Shown here: piece after piece, positions 13,698-22,830 of the stretch
Layout: each line of letters opens with the position of its first letter
How positions within the stretch are numbered: the first letter of the stretch is position 1
Assembly (NCBI RefSeq): GCF_900115365.1
Contig: NZ_FOWD01000028.1
Coordinates: 1 to 59,036 of the forward strand
DNA from: Anaerocolumna aminovalerica
Lineage (GTDB): Bacteria; Bacillota; Clostridia; Lachnospirales; Lachnospiraceae
Length of the DNA: 59,036 bases
Direction: 5' to 3'
Program-made: the position numbers and the translations under genes
Notes under the pieces: model-generated
Database searches by the model: none
The model's input: the letters and a program-made list of their open reading frames with translations, nothing else
Told to the model about the DNA's origin: nothing

Positions 13698-14192
13698 TTA
13701 TGCTACTTCGCCTTGCTTTTCTGCAATTTGCTTAATAACACGAGCAAAGTTGGTAATAGGGGATTGTAAGCTTCCAAGTAATTTGGAAATAAGTACTTCT
13801 CTTGATGGAATAGTTGCGATAACCTGAATGCCTTTTGCATCGTAATAGGTTCCTTCAACAACACCAGCTTTAAACTCTAAGTTTGGAGAAGTCTTAGAAA
13901 CATCATTAAGGATTCTTGCAGGAGCAGTTGCATCATCAAGACCAAATGCTACAGCAGTAGGTCCGTCTAAGTGCTTAGATAATGCTTCAAATTCTGTTCC
14001 TTCAAAAGCACGCTTTAACATTGTGTTTTTGTAAACCTTATAAACTACACCTGCTTCTCTTAACTGTTTACGAAGTTTTGTATCTTCTTCTACAGTAAGT
14101 CCACGATAGTCTACAGCAACAATTGCTTTTGCGTCTTTTACATATCCTTTGATTTCATCAACGATAGGTTGTTTAAGTTCTACTTTTGCCAT
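13698..14192 (-). CDS. rplJ: 50S ribosomal protein L10
   Basis: L10 anchors the L7/L12 stalk to the ribosome. It has 164 residues starting MAKVELKQPIVDEIKG with the family signature AVDYRGLTVEE. AAGGAGGTG precedes the ATG. Preceded by its own promoter, an L10-leader RNA and an attenuator hairpin, so expression is expected to be feedback-regulated by the L10-L12 complex. Confidence 0.98.
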   Translation of the reverse strand: MAKVELKQPIVDEIKGYVKDAKAIVAVDYRGLTVEEDTKLRKQLREAGVVYKVYKNTMLKRAFEGTEFEALSKHLDGPTAVAFGLDDATAPARILNDVSKTSPNLEFKAGVVEGTYYDAKGIQVIATIPSREVLISKLLGSLQSPITNFARVIKQIAEKQGEVA

Positions 14193-14284
14193 TCTAGCAC
14201 ACCTCCTTATAGATTTTACATTCTTCTGTCAAAGGGGATCTTGGTAGTAATGTTTCGTAGAATCCGAAACATAATCTTTTAACC

Positions 14285-14318
14285 AAAAAAACCCTTACTG
14301 TTAGACAGTAAGGGTTAT
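14285..14318 (-). terminator. Attenuator hairpin of the L10 leader
   Basis: AACCCTTACTGT...ACAGTAAGGGTT (14316-14290) followed on the reverse strand by seven T. It lies between the L10 leader and rplJ, where a premature terminator is expected. Confidence 0.88.
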
Positions 14319-14334
14319 TATAAGTCATCTTAGA

Positions 14335-14425
14335 TTTCTTATTTCCCTCGGTAGGCGTTCTCAACTTACGCTATGAATGAAATATTTTCATTCAACCGCA
14401 CCTACTGTCTTCGGCAGTTATAACA
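14335..14425 (-). promoter_or_regulatory. L10 ribosomal-protein leader
   Basis: The reverse strand contains the hallmark segments of the Firmicutes rplJ leader: GCCGAAGACAGTAGGTG, a variable hairpin with ATGAAAATATTTCAT, then ACGCCTACCGAGG. These pair to form the L10-L12 binding structure. It lies between the promoter and the attenuator upstream of rplJ. Confidence 0.9.
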
Positions 14426-14431
14426 CGTTGT

Positions 14432-14460
14432 AGTATATCATTAATCTATTATAGTGTCAA
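14432..14460 (-). promoter_or_regulatory. Promoter of rplJL
   Basis: Reverse strand TTGACA (14460-14455), 17-bp spacer, TATACT (14437-14432), directly upstream of the L10 leader. Confidence 0.82.
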
Positions 14461-14499
14461 CCATAAATCATAAATTTCAAAATATTGCTTGCAAATGGA

Positions 14500-15192
14500 T
14501 TAACCTAATTTAGCTGTGTTTAATTTAACACCAGGTCCCATAGTAGAAGCTAGTACAACGCTCTTTAGATATTGTCCCTTTGCAGCAGCTGGTTTTGCTT
14601 TAATGATTGCACCTATTAGCGTCTGGAAGTTGTCGCTTAATTGTTCTTCCGTAAAGGAAGCTTTACCAACTGGCACGTGAATAATATTGGTCTTGTCTAA
14701 TCTATATTCAATCTTACCTGCTTTAATATCTTTAACAGCCTTTGTTACATCCATGGTAACAGTACCAGCTTTTGGGTTTGGCATTAAGCCTTTTGGTCCA
14801 AGTACACGTCCTAAACGACCAACAACACCCATCATGTCTGGAGTTGCAACAACTACATCAAAATCTACCCAACCTTCGTTTTGGATCTTAGGAACTAATT
14901 CCTCTCCACCAACATAATCTGCACCTGCTGCTTCTGCTTCAGCCACTTTATCGCCTTTAGCAAATACAAGTACTTTAACTGTTTTACCGGTTCCGTGTGG
15001 TAATACTACCGCACCACGAACCTGTTGGTCAGCATGACGTCCATCAACACCAAGTCTAACGTGAGCTTCTACTGTTTCATCAAATTTAGCAACTGCTGAT
15101 TTTTTAACTAAACTGATTGCTTCTGCTGCATCATATAAAGTAGCTCTGTCGATAAGCTTCGCAGCATCAACGTATTTCTTTCCTCTTTTCAT
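14500..15192 (-). CDS. rplA: 50S ribosomal protein L1
   Basis: L1 forms the mobile E-site stalk and in many bacteria represses its own operon by binding mRNA. 230 residues with the conserved [14 protein letters not shown] segment. TAGGAGG precedes the ATG. Follows rplK by 122 bp, and that spacer holds a structure resembling the rRNA L1 site, ending right at the rplA ribosome site. Confidence 0.98.
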   Translation of the reverse strand: MKRGKKYVDAAKLIDRATLYDAAEAISLVKKSAVAKFDETVEAHVRLGVDGRHADQQVRGAVVLPHGTGKTVKVLVFAKGDKVAEAEAAGADYVGGEELVPKIQNEGWVDFDVVVATPDMMGVVGRLGRVLGPKGLMPNPKAGTVTMDVTKAVKDIKAGKIEYRLDKTNIIHVPVGKASFTEEQLSDNFQTLIGAIIKAKPAAAKGQYLKSVVLASTMGPGVKLNTAKLG

Positions 15193-15197
15193 TCTAT

Positions 15198-15301
15198 TAA
15201 CCTCCTAGTGGTAGTATCGGGAGTATATAAGATGTTCATGTAATATTATTTACATCTCTTTCTTTACTAATCTTCCAATTAGATTAGTATTACCCTCCCA
15301 C
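15198..15301 (-). promoter_or_regulatory. Probable L1-binding mRNA site upstream of rplA
   Basis: Reverse strand GTGGGAGGGTAAT (15301-15289) and, 60 bases on, UACUCCCGAUACUACCAC ending at 15208. GUGG pairs with CCAC and GGGUA with UACUC, leaving an asymmetric internal loop. This copies the 23S rRNA L1 site, which also has GUGGGAGG opposite AAAUACCACC. The closing stem abuts the rplA AGGAGG. It is inferred to be an autoregulatory operator. Confidence 0.65.
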
Positions 15302-15314
15302 AGTAACATCTATA

Positions 15315-15740
15315 TTAGTCAACTACAGTTATTCCCATGCTTCTGGCTGTACCGGAAACCATGCTGATTGCTGCTTCAACACTTGCTGCATTTAAGTCAG
15401 GCATTTTTAATTCAGCGATTTTTTGAACTTCTGCCTTAGTAATAGTAGCAACTTTAGTTTTGTTTGGAACAGCTGAACCAGATTGAATTTTACATGCTTT
15501 CTTTAGTAAAACTGCAGCTGGTGGAGTCTTAGTAATGAAGCTAAAGCTTCTATCCTGATATACAGTAATAACTACTGGTATAATCATTCCTTCTTGATCT
15601 GCTGTTCTTGCATTGAATTCTTTTGTGAATTGTACAATGTTAACACCGTGCTGACCTAGAGCTGGTCCAACTGGTGGAGCTGGTGTAGCCTTTGCAGCAG
15701 GGATTTGTAATTTAATGTAACCTGTAACTTTCTTTGCCAT
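15315..15740 (-). CDS. rplK: 50S ribosomal protein L11
   Basis: L11 is part of the GTPase-associated centre. 141 residues with the Pro-rich N-terminal [19 protein letters not shown] and the RNA-binding C-terminal domain. CAGGAGG precedes the ATG. Sits between nusG and rplA; a second copy of the putative L1-binding structure lies just upstream. Confidence 0.98.
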   Translation of the reverse strand: MAKKVTGYIKLQIPAAKATPAPPVGPALGQHGVNIVQFTKEFNARTADQEGMIIPVVITVYQDRSFSFITKTPPAAVLLKKACKIQSGSAVPNKTKVATITKAEVQKIAELKMPDLNAASVEAAISMVSGTARSMGITVVD

Positions 15741-15763
15741 TATAGCATACCTCCTGAAATATT

Positions 15764-15924
15764 GTGGTTTTACCGGGAGTAGTAGATTTAATATTTCATC
15801 TACATTAGATTCTCATCTATAGCAGACTTTCATCTGCAACAGAATTCTTTCTAGGATTAGTAATCCATGGATATTACCCTATGGATAATAGTATCCAATG
15901 GATATGCATCCATTACCCTCCCAC
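15764..15924 (-). promoter_or_regulatory. Probable L1-binding mRNA site upstream of rplK
   Basis: Repeats the motif pair seen before rplA: GTGGGAGGGTAAT (15924-15912) and UACUCCCGGUAAAACCAC (ending 15764). The same GUGG/CCAC and GGGUA/UACUC pairing is possible. The 120 bases between hold several small hairpins. The gap to nusG is otherwise empty. Confidence 0.6.
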
Positions 15925-15978
15925 TATCTAGATACCTATCGTTTTCCGATATTTCATGTATTCTAGATGTATTTTTGT

Positions 15979-16497
15979 TTACATAATTTTTTTGACATCT
16001 GTGAAACTGATCTCGACAGGAGTTTCACGACCAAACATATCAACGTTAATTGTGACGATTTGTTTATGTGTATTAATTTGCTTAATAACACCTGTAGTAT
16101 TCTCCCACACACCAGAGATTACTGCAACAGTATCACCAACAGCTAAGTCAATTACAACATCGTCTTTCTTAATTCCCATTCCCCGCATTTCTGCTTCTGT
16201 TAATGGAACCGGCTTTGATCCAGGACCGACGAAGCCAGTAACGCCTCGCGTATTACGAACTACGTACCAGGTATCATCGTTCATTACCATATTAAGCAAA
16301 ACATATCCAGGGAACATTTTCTTCTGAACTTTTTTCTTAACTCCATTCTTTACTTCAATAACATCTTGAATAGGAACGGACACTTCTAAGATCTGATCTT
16401 GAAGCTTTCTGTTTTCAATTGTTTTTTCTATGTTGGCTTTTACCTTATTCTCATATCCGGAATAGGTATGAACAACGTACCAATTTGTCTCTGACAT
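15979..16497 (-). CDS. nusG: Transcription antitermination/pausing factor NusG
   Basis: NusG binds RNA polymerase and couples it to Rho or the ribosome. It has an N-terminal NGN domain (WYVVHTYSGYENKV, MFPGYVLL) and a C-terminal KOW domain (GDTVAVISGVWENTTGVI). The ATG at 16497 gives 172 residues; AGGGTGAT lies 6 bases before it. A GTG at 16506 is possible but overlaps that site. Starts 10 bp after secE. Confidence 0.97.
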   Translation of the reverse strand: MSETNWYVVHTYSGYENKVKANIEKTIENRKLQDQILEVSVPIQDVIEVKNGVKKKVQKKMFPGYVLLNMVMNDDTWYVVRNTRGVTGFVGPGSKPVPLTEAEMRGMGIKKDDVVIDLAVGDTVAVISGVWENTTGVIKQINTHKQIVTINVDMFGRETPVEISFTDVKKIM

Positions 16498-16507
16498 GAA
16501 TATCACC

Positions 16508-16723
16508 CTATCCTATTTTTATAAAAGTATCTACACCATATTTGATTCCTAAATCCAATACGGCGATTACTAGACCTAAAATTACGGATATAACAATAAC
16601 TGCCAGTGACTGCTTCGCAAGTGATTCTTTATCAGGCCAAATTATCTTTTTGAATTCAGCTTTTAGACCTTTGAACCAACTTTTCTTTGGAGCTTTTTCT
16701 GTATTGTTTGCAGTTTCTCCCAT
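16508..16723 (-). CDS. secE: Preprotein translocase subunit SecE
   Basis: Small clamp subunit of the SecYEG channel. 71 residues from the ATG at 16723: a soluble N-terminus, the conserved amphipathic WFKGLKAEFKKIIWPDKE, then one transmembrane helix (VIVISVILGLVIAVLDLGI). AAAGGAAAG lies upstream. A TTG-started extension to 16750 has no support. Between rpmG and nusG as usual. Confidence 0.95.
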   Translation of the reverse strand: MGETANNTEKAPKKSWFKGLKAEFKKIIWPDKESLAKQSLAVIVISVILGLVIAVLDLGIKYGVDTFIKIG

Positions 16724-16756
16724 GACTTCACTTTCCTTTCGAAAAATCAAACCTAA

Positions 16757-16906
16757 CTATTTTGTTTCCTTGTGTAATGTGTGTGATTTACAGAACTTAC
16801 AATATTTTTTTGTTTCCATTCTGTCAGGATGTAATTTCTTTTCCTTTGTCATGTTGTAATTACGTTGTTTACATTCTGTACATGCCAATGTGATCTTTAC
16901 GCGCAC
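16757..16906 (-). CDS. rpmG: 50S ribosomal protein L33
   Basis: L33 with the zinc-binding form: CTEC and CKFC pairs. The start is GTG at 16906, giving 49 residues beginning (M)[23 protein letters not shown] precedes it. The extension to 16945 is rejected. First gene of rpmG-secE-nusG-rplK-rplA. Confidence 0.96.
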   Translation of the reverse strand: MRVKITLACTECKQRNYNMTKEKKLHPDRMETKKYCKFCKSHTLHKETK

Positions 16907-17022
16907 AACTTCCACCTCCGTTAAATTTAAAATTGGGTGATCCAATATTCTTAATTTTTAGTTAAAATATATGGAACACGGATTTTTAGGCATAAAAAAA
17001 AGACCTCTTCCATCGCTAGTCT

Positions 17023-17051
17023 AATATAACATACTATAAAACATACGTCAA
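17023..17051 (-). promoter_or_regulatory. Promoter of the rpmG-secE-nusG operon
   Basis: Reverse strand TTGACG (17051-17046), 17-bp spacer, TATATT (17028-17023). The early transcript then has a run of eight T after a weak AGAC/GTCT stem, possibly an attenuator. Confidence 0.7.
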
Positions 17052-17127
17052 TATATTTTTTATATGTATTCCCATTTTATCACTATTTCGAAAAATTTAC
17101 AAGTATATTTTTATCAATATAAAATAG

Positions 17128-17329
17128 TATAAGAAGCTGCTGTAAAATAAATTCTTTATATCATAAATTTAAAGGACAAAATTTATGATCGTTATCTACA
17201 CAAGCCTTCGGCTTGGCAGTCTTATTATATCATGAGTCTTCATAGCAGAAGAAAATATGAAACTCATCGTCTTATATTTTCCTCCTATGTTCCATCTGAT
17301 ATCATCATATCTTACAACTGCTTCTTATA
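17128..17329. repeat. 202-bp element with 18-bp terminal inverted repeats
   Basis: Left end TATAAGAAGCTGCTGTAA (17128-17145) matches the reverse complement of the right end (17312-17329) at 16 of 18 bases. Inside are three further palindromes: an 11-bp-arm hairpin at about 17160-17190, CAAGCC-TTC-GGCTTG (17202-17216), and an ATGAGT/ACTCAT pair (17231-17265). No coding frame is seen. It fills most of the 540-bp gap between the chemoreceptor and rpmG. MITE-like or a structured RNA. Confidence 0.5.
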
Positions 17330-17446
17330 AAAATATAGTATATATGGAATTTTAAATTCTATTCCTTTTATAATAAAATATACTTATGACAAATTATTCT
17401 TTTAATAAAATTTCAGATTCACAACACCTTTTATAATTCTTCCATA

Positions 17447-19159
17447 TTAAATCTTGAATAGAGATGTCATCCGGCTTAGTTCTTCTGCAATTGCCGACTG
17501 GTGCTGTGCTGTCCTGGCAACTTCCTCCATCGCCTTGGCAGTCTGTTCAATACTTAACAGGATTTCATCGGAATTCTTGTTGGTGCTGTCCACGTTGACC
17601 ACTATTGTTTGAACAACTGCTGCGATTTCTTCTGTAGACGTATTCAAAGATTCTGCCATAGCTGCAACATTCCTGGATAAGTCGCTTACAAATGCCGCAT
17701 CCTTTTCATAACTGCTTCCCGTTTCAATTAACAATTTGTAATCATCTCTTACCCGATTACTAATAAAGTCTAATACATCTTTTGAATTCTCAGAAAGATT
17801 TCCAACCGCCCCTTTTACATTGGCTACTACACTTTGAATGTTTTTAACGTAACCTGAGGATTTTTCAGCCAATACGCGTATTTCATCTGCAACCACTGCA
17901 AATCCTTTACCTTGTTCCCCGGCTCTCGCTGATTCAATAGCCGCATTAATTGCTAACAGATTGGTCTGTTCTGCAATTGCCGCAATAGATTCTGCAAATA
18001 TAATAATCTCATCTACTACACTGCCTTGTTCAATAGCTTTTAAAATCTTCTCTTCTTTTTCTTCATATAAAGTATCTGCTAAAGACTTAGACTCAAATCC
18101 TTTATTCTTAATTTCAATGGATCTGTCTTTTATATGTACAGATTCATCACTGCTTTGCATAGATTCAGAAGATAACTGTGCCACACCGGAATTCACCTGC
18201 TCCACTGTAGCAGATAATTCTTCTGTTATTGCGTGAACTTCCTGGATATTATCTACAATGGAAGAAGTATTATTTTCAATTTGTGAAAAGGTGCTGGACA
18301 TCTCTTCTAATGTAGCAGAAAGTTCCTCACTGGAAGCAGTAACTTCTTGAGATTGTTCTATAATGTTATATATTAATTGACGTATATTATCTCTTGCCTG
18401 TATCAGTGCTTTGATCAATTTACCAAGTTCATCATCACTCTTTACCTCCACTTGATAGGTCAGATCTCCCTCTCCCACTGCTCTTGCAAATTCTAAGCCT
18501 TTTTTAGCTAGTCTTGATATACCGAAAGATATTAATATGCTGATAAGCATACTGATAGATACCCCGGATACCGCAACAATCAGCATATATATACGTATCT
18601 TATTATATGTAACTGTATTAAAATCATAATCTTCTTTCGCCATTACCTGATTCTTCTCGATAAGTCCGTCAATTACAACATCTACACGGCCAATTATCTC
18701 TAATACGCCTGTTACCATCTCTTTTGCTTTATCGTAATTACCTGCTTTCGCCTCATCCAGCAGTTTCGTTCTTGCATCACGATATTCTATAAGCAATCCC
18801 TGTAATTTAATATAATCAGCCTTCATATCCTTTGCCAAGTCTAACTCACTATAAGACTTTAATACGGTTTGATTTTGCTGGGCATAAATCTTAATTTTTC
18901 TTTCAGCTGTGGCAGTCTGATCAGGATCCTCGTGCAATACTGCATTTTGAATCTCCATACGGATATTCAGCAAGCTTTCCTTTACCTGATGTAACTGATC
19001 AACACTTCGTAAATTATAACTGTAGATCATTTCTGAATTCTTTTGCAGTGTTTCTATCCCATAAAGACCTAAAAGGCCTACTATAATGAGAATAAGATTC
19101 GCTGCTGTAAACCCTAATAATAATTTTACTTTAATACTCATTTTCCTCATCATCTTCAT
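17447..19159 (-). CDS. Methyl-accepting chemotaxis protein
   Basis: Membrane chemoreceptor, 570 residues. The start is the ATG at 19159, 7 bases after AAGGAG; the longer frame to 19207 has no ribosome site. Order: a transmembrane helix near residues 12-33, a helical periplasmic four-helix-bundle-like domain of about 160 residues, a second helix (about 190-215), HAMP, then the signalling coiled coil. The hairpin tip is conserved ([33 protein letters not shown], in two overlapping motifs). The ligand is unknown. Stands alone downstream of the Rnf operon terminator. Confidence 0.93.
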   Translation of the reverse strand: MKMMRKMSIKVKLLLGFTAANLILIIVGLLGLYGIETLQKNSEMIYSYNLRSVDQLHQVKESLLNIRMEIQNAVLHEDPDQTATAERKIKIYAQQNQTVLKSYSELDLAKDMKADYIKLQGLLIEYRDARTKLLDEAKAGNYDKAKEMVTGVLEIIGRVDVVIDGLIEKNQVMAKEDYDFNTVTYNKIRIYMLIVAVSGVSISMLISILISFGISRLAKKGLEFARAVGEGDLTYQVEVKSDDELGKLIKALIQARDNIRQLIYNIIEQSQEVTASSEELSATLEEMSSTFSQIENNTSSIVDNIQEVHAITEELSATVEQVNSGVAQLSSESMQSSDESVHIKDRSIEIKNKGFESKSLADTLYEEKEEKILKAIEQGSVVDEIIIFAESIAAIAEQTNLLAINAAIESARAGEQGKGFAVVADEIRVLAEKSSGYVKNIQSVVANVKGAVGNLSENSKDVLDFISNRVRDDYKLLIETGSSYEKDAAFVSDLSRNVAAMAESLNTSTEEIAAVVQTIVVNVDSTNKNSDEILLSIEQTAKAMEEVARTAQHQSAIAEELSRMTSLFKI

Positions 19160-19359
19160 GAAACGTCTCCTTAGTATTAGATTCTTATGAATATATACTG
19201 CTGCCATATGGGTTTTGACACCTTTTAGGCAAACGTGACGAACAATTCACATGTTAAATTATACCATATTTTCTGATTTATTACAAGAGAAATGACATAA
19301 TAACTATTTATGACACCAAAATTCCACATTGTATCCTATCAGAATTATATTCATATATA

Positions 19360-19409
19360 AAAGTAAAAAGCTGTTGCAGAACAACAACATGTCAATTTCT
19401 GCAACAGCT
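19360..19409 (-). terminator. Terminator of the Rnf operon
   Basis: AGCTGTTGCAGAA (19369-19381) pairs perfectly with TTCTGCAACAGCT (19397-19409); the reverse strand continues TTTTTACTTTT. It lies just past the Gx transporter gene. Confidence 0.88.
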
Positions 19410-19429
19410 CCTAGTATTTATATGACGGC

Positions 19430-19942
19430 TTACTTAAAAGCCTTTGTTTGTACTTTTAAAATGATATCCACTAATATACCAATTACAAATCCGGTTATTG
19501 TACCGGCAATCAGTAAGACCGGCAAATAAGATAAAATACCCGGGGTCTTCATAGTAAGTGCTGCTACAACAATCTGTCCAATATTGTGTGAGATTCCACC
19601 GGCAATACTTACACCAACTATACTAAGGCCTTTCATCTTTTTACATAGAACCATAACAAGCCAGCTTAATATTGCACCGGCTAAACTATATAGGATGCTA
19701 AACATATTACCGAAAGTAAATCCTACCAGCACAATACGGATACAGGAAATAATAAATGCATCCTTAGTTCCCATTACATATAATCCAATAAGAATCACTA
19801 TATTGGCAAGTCCCAATTTAATACCGGGAACCCCTGGAACCCCTATAGGAATAGGAATTAAAACTTCAACATAGCTGAATATAAGAGCTAAGGCAATAAG
19901 CACACCATAGTAAGCTGTTTTTGTTGCAATGGAATTTTTCAT
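19430..19942 (-). CDS. Gx transporter family membrane protein (HepI-like)
   Basis: Integral membrane protein of 170 residues, about five hydrophobic helices, rich in Gly pairs and with the family's IPIGVPGVPGIKLGLANI segment. Such proteins have been labelled heptaprenyl diphosphate synthase component I but look like ECF-type S-components. It starts 5 bp after rnfB and shares its terminator, so it is the seventh gene of the rnf operon. In related genomes these genes accompany NusG-domain-II proteins and ApbE; both occur here at 46.6 and 44.0 kb. A role in flavin or quinone supply to Rnf is a guess. Confidence 0.8.
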   Translation of the reverse strand: MKNSIATKTAYYGVLIALALIFSYVEVLIPIPIGVPGVPGIKLGLANIVILIGLYVMGTKDAFIISCIRIVLVGFTFGNMFSILYSLAGAILSWLVMVLCKKMKGLSIVGVSIAGGISHNIGQIVVAALTMKTPGILSYLPVLLIAGTITGFVIGILVDIILKVQTKAFK

Positions 19943-19947
19943 GTATA

Positions 19948-20838
19948 TTACACCGCTTTTGCTTGATTTGGATTCTTTGTTAACTCAGAAAGAATAACCT
20001 TAGTTGGACATTTCTTAACGCATTCTCCGCAGTTGGTACATTTGCTGTAGTCGATTAATGCCAGATTGTCGTCAACATGTATTGCATCATACTGACAAGC
20101 TTTCTCACAAAGCTTACATCCGATACATCCAATACTACAACCTTGTTTTACAACCGGCCCTTTATCCTTTGAGTTACAACGTACTTTTGTTTCTGCTTTA
20201 TAAGGAACCAGTTCAATTAAATTCTTAGGACATTCCTTAATACATAAACCGCAGGAAGTACATTTTTCTTTATCAACCAATGCAATACCATCAACAATGT
20301 GGATCGCATCAAATTCACATACGTCTACACAGGAACCGTATCCTGTACATCCATAAGTACATTGTTTTGGTCCGCCGCCAGGAACCACATTTGCCTGTTT
20401 ACAATCTTTAATACCAACATAATTGTATTTTACTTTGGCTTTGTCACAAGTACCGGCACATTTTACAAAGGCAACCTGTCTATCCACTTCTCCTGCTTCT
20501 GTACCCATTACTTCAGCTATTTGGGCATGTACTGCACTATTCGCCACAGGACAGCCGTTTACAGGAGCTTTTCCCACCGCAACAGCTTCTGCCATAGCAT
20601 CACAGCCGGCATATCCACAGGCACCACAGTTATTACCAGGTAAAAGATCACGTACTAAAGCTACTTTTTCATCTACCTTAATCTCAAACTTTTTCGCAGC
20701 TATTCCAAGTAAGATACCAATTATTAAACCGGTAGCACTGACAAGTACTGTTGCCATTACAACACCTTTCATATTAAAGGCTAAAACAGGCAACGCATTT
20801 ATAAGGGTAATCTTCCCTAACAATCCTATAATATTCAT
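19948..20838 (-). CDS. rnfB: Rnf complex subunit B, iron-sulfur protein
   Basis: RnfB carries electrons from ferredoxin into the Rnf ferredoxin:NAD oxidoreductase. 296 residues: an N-terminal membrane helix (VLVSATGLIIGILLGIAA), the CGACGYAGC cluster motif, then Cys-rich ferredoxin-like repeats (CTYGCTGYGSCVDVC, CTSCGLCIKECP, CIGCKLCEKACQ, CTNCGECVKKCP), consistent with several 4Fe-4S clusters. AGGAGGGGG precedes the ATG. Last rnf subunit gene in the order C-D-G-E-A-B. Confidence 0.96.
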   Translation of the reverse strand: MNIIGLLGKITLINALPVLAFNMKGVVMATVLVSATGLIIGILLGIAAKKFEIKVDEKVALVRDLLPGNNCGACGYAGCDAMAEAVAVGKAPVNGCPVANSAVHAQIAEVMGTEAGEVDRQVAFVKCAGTCDKAKVKYNYVGIKDCKQANVVPGGGPKQCTYGCTGYGSCVDVCEFDAIHIVDGIALVDKEKCTSCGLCIKECPKNLIELVPYKAETKVRCNSKDKGPVVKQGCSIGCIGCKLCEKACQYDAIHVDDNLALIDYSKCTNCGECVKKCPTKVILSELTKNPNQAKAV

Positions 20839-20853
20839 CTTCTCGTCCCCCTC

Positions 20854-21432
20854 CTAAAGCTTCAGATTTGAGAATCCATAGAATGCAATCGCCATTAATC
20901 CGGATGTAATTAAAACGATTGGCATGCCCTGGAAGGACTTAGGTACGTCATTATTCTCCATGCGTTCACGAATACCGGATAACAATGTTATAGCAACAAG
21001 ATAGCCGAAAGCTGTAGCAAAACCATTTACAATACTATAAAGAATATTGAATTCTTCTTGGGCATTAATCAAAGCAACACCTAACACCGCACAGTTTGTG
21101 GTAATTAATGCCAAATAAACACCTAATGCATTGTATAGAGCCGGGCTGTATTTCTTAATTACCATTTCAACAAATTGAACCAACGCTGCAATAACCAAAA
21201 TGAACACAATGGTTTGTAAATATTCCAAATCAAAACGAACTAAAATATTATCATATATTAAGTTTGCCGCAGCTGATGCAATTGTAATAACGAATACAAC
21301 TGCGAATCCCATTCCAGTGGCAGTTTTAATTTTTTTAGAAACACCAACAAAGGAGCATAATCCAAGGAAACGGCTTAGTACAACGTTGCTTACGAATGCT
21401 GATGTAATGAATAGCAATACTAATTCTCCCAT
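20854..21432 (-). CDS. rnfA: Rnf complex subunit A
   Basis: Membrane subunit of 192 residues with six predicted helices. Begins MGELVLLFITSAFVSNVVLSRFLG, including the family's conserved Cys in the next helix (GLCSFVG), and has the internal TTNCAVLGVAL. RnfA and RnfE are related and form the membrane core around a 2Fe-2S site. Four bases separate it from rnfE. Confidence 0.96.
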   Translation of the reverse strand: MGELVLLFITSAFVSNVVLSRFLGLCSFVGVSKKIKTATGMGFAVVFVITIASAAANLIYDNILVRFDLEYLQTIVFILVIAALVQFVEMVIKKYSPALYNALGVYLALITTNCAVLGVALINAQEEFNILYSIVNGFATAFGYLVAITLLSGIRERMENNDVPKSFQGMPIVLITSGLMAIAFYGFSNLKL

Positions 21433-21436
21433 TTAA

Positions 21437-22186
21437 TTAATCCTCCTTCTTATTCTTAGCAGCCACTGTTTTTGAGGCTTCTAGTTTTTCTCTGTTATCT
21501 TCACAAGTTCCGCCATGGCAGGATAAACAATCGCCGCCGCAAGCTAAACCAGATCTAGGAACAGAACCGTTGGTTGCTGACTTTAGCTTAAACTTGTTTT
21601 GAAGTGCTGTTAATATAGAAAGTACGAAGAATGCACCGGGAGCTAATACGAAGATATTTGCAGGCTCAAAAGCTTCCGGAGTCACTTTGAATCCCATAAC
21701 AGTACCTGCACCAAGTACTTCACGGAAAGTGCCGATTAGGAATAAACCAATGGTAAATCCAAATCCCATACCAATACCATCCATAATGGATAAACCAACA
21801 GTGTTCTGGTTAGCATATGCTTCTGCTCTTCCCAGGATAATACAGTTAACTACGATTAACGGAATATAAATTCCCAAAGATTCATATATACCAGGAGCAT
21901 ATCCTTGTAATATAAATTGTACAATCGTTACAAAGGATGCAACGATAACAATATACGCCGGCATTCTTACTTTATCCGGAATAATGTTTCTAAGTGCTGA
22001 TATTAAAAGGTTAGACATAACTAATACAGCAGTTGAAGATAAGCCCATACCTAATGCATTGCTTGCTGATGTTGTTACTGCTAATGTAGGACACAAGCCA
22101 AGCATTAACACGAAGGTAGGATTTTCTTTCATTAGACCGTTAATAAACGGCTCAAATAAACTTGTCTTTTTGTTTTGTTTACTCAT
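21437..22186 (-). CDS. rnfE: Rnf complex subunit E with Cys-rich tail
   Basis: Membrane subunit, 249 residues from the ATG at 22186, preceded by AGGGGTG; a GTG at 22195 would add three residues. Family motifs NPTFVLMLGLCPTLAVTTS and VVNCIILGRAEA are present, the Cys pair expected to hold the shared 2Fe-2S cluster with RnfA. After the last helix is a tail with CGGDCLSCHGGTC (about residues 216-228), a possible extra metal site not found in proteobacterial RnfE. Confidence 0.95.
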   Translation of the reverse strand: MSKQNKKTSLFEPFINGLMKENPTFVLMLGLCPTLAVTTSASNALGMGLSSTAVLVMSNLLISALRNIIPDKVRMPAYIVIVASFVTIVQFILQGYAPGIYESLGIYIPLIVVNCIILGRAEAYANQNTVGLSIMDGIGMGFGFTIGLFLIGTFREVLGAGTVMGFKVTPEAFEPANIFVLAPGAFFVLSILTALQNKFKLKSATNGSVPRSGLACGGDCLSCHGGTCEDNREKLEASKTVAAKNKKED

Positions 22187-22197
22187 CCTACTCACCC

Positions 22198-22830
22198 CTA
22201 CTTTCCTGCTTCAACCAATTCATTGATGAAGCGAAGTCCTGAATTGACTGCATCTGTTACTGCTGTTGTAGTAATAGTAGCACCGCTTATTGCATCAATT
22301 TGATTTTCTGCGGTTGCACCTGATTTGGTAAATTCAATTAAATCCGCTTTTTTGCCCTTAAATTGGTCTTTAAATAAGGACTCATTAGCTTTTGCACCAA
22401 AACCCGGTGTTTCACTCATAGATATTATCTCCATTCCTTGAATGACTCCATCTACTGAATATCCAAGAGATAAGGTAATAGCACCGCCGTAACCATTTCC
22501 TGAAGTAATTGACATTACATAACCAATTTTTTCTCCGGAAGCATCTAATGCAACAAATGCTGCATCGATTGTATTACCTTTTAAACCATTTGGTTCTAAT
22601 ACTTTTGTTACAGCTTCTTCAGCCAATTTTGTCAAATCCTCATCCGCTGCGAATTCAGCTGCATCCGGATAAATTGCACTATAGGCTTCTGTCTGCTTCT
22701 TTAATTCCTGACCTTTAATAGCAGGCAGAGTCAATTCATATACAAAACCTAGTGAGACACCTGCAACTAAAGTAATAACGAATAAAATCAGAGCATCTTT
22801 TATAATTGAACTTTTCTTTTCCTTAGCCAT
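22198..22830 (-). CDS. rnfG: Rnf complex subunit G, flavoprotein
   Basis: 210 residues: one N-terminal transmembrane helix and an extracytoplasmic FMN_bind domain. The covalent flavinylation motif is clear near the C-terminus: IDAISGATITT, where ApbE attaches FMN to a Thr. Overlaps rnfD by 8 bases, so translation is probably coupled. The ApbE encoded at 43.5 kb is the likely modifying enzyme. Confidence 0.96.
   Translation of the reverse strand: MAKEKKSSIIKDALILFVITLVAGVSLGFVYELTLPAIKGQELKKQTEAYSAIYPDAAEFAADEDLTKLAEEAVTKVLEPNGLKGNTIDAAFVALDASGEKIGYVMSITSGNGYGGAITLSLGYSVDGVIQGMEIISMSETPGFGAKANESLFKDQFKGKKADLIEFTKSGATAENQIDAISGATITTTAVTDAVNSGLRFINELVEAGK

Noticed and set aside
17195-17220. tRNA or RNA-gene arm around CAAGCCTTCGGCTTG
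   Set aside because: Only one short hairpin; no T-arm, anticodon arm or acceptor pairing could be found nearby.
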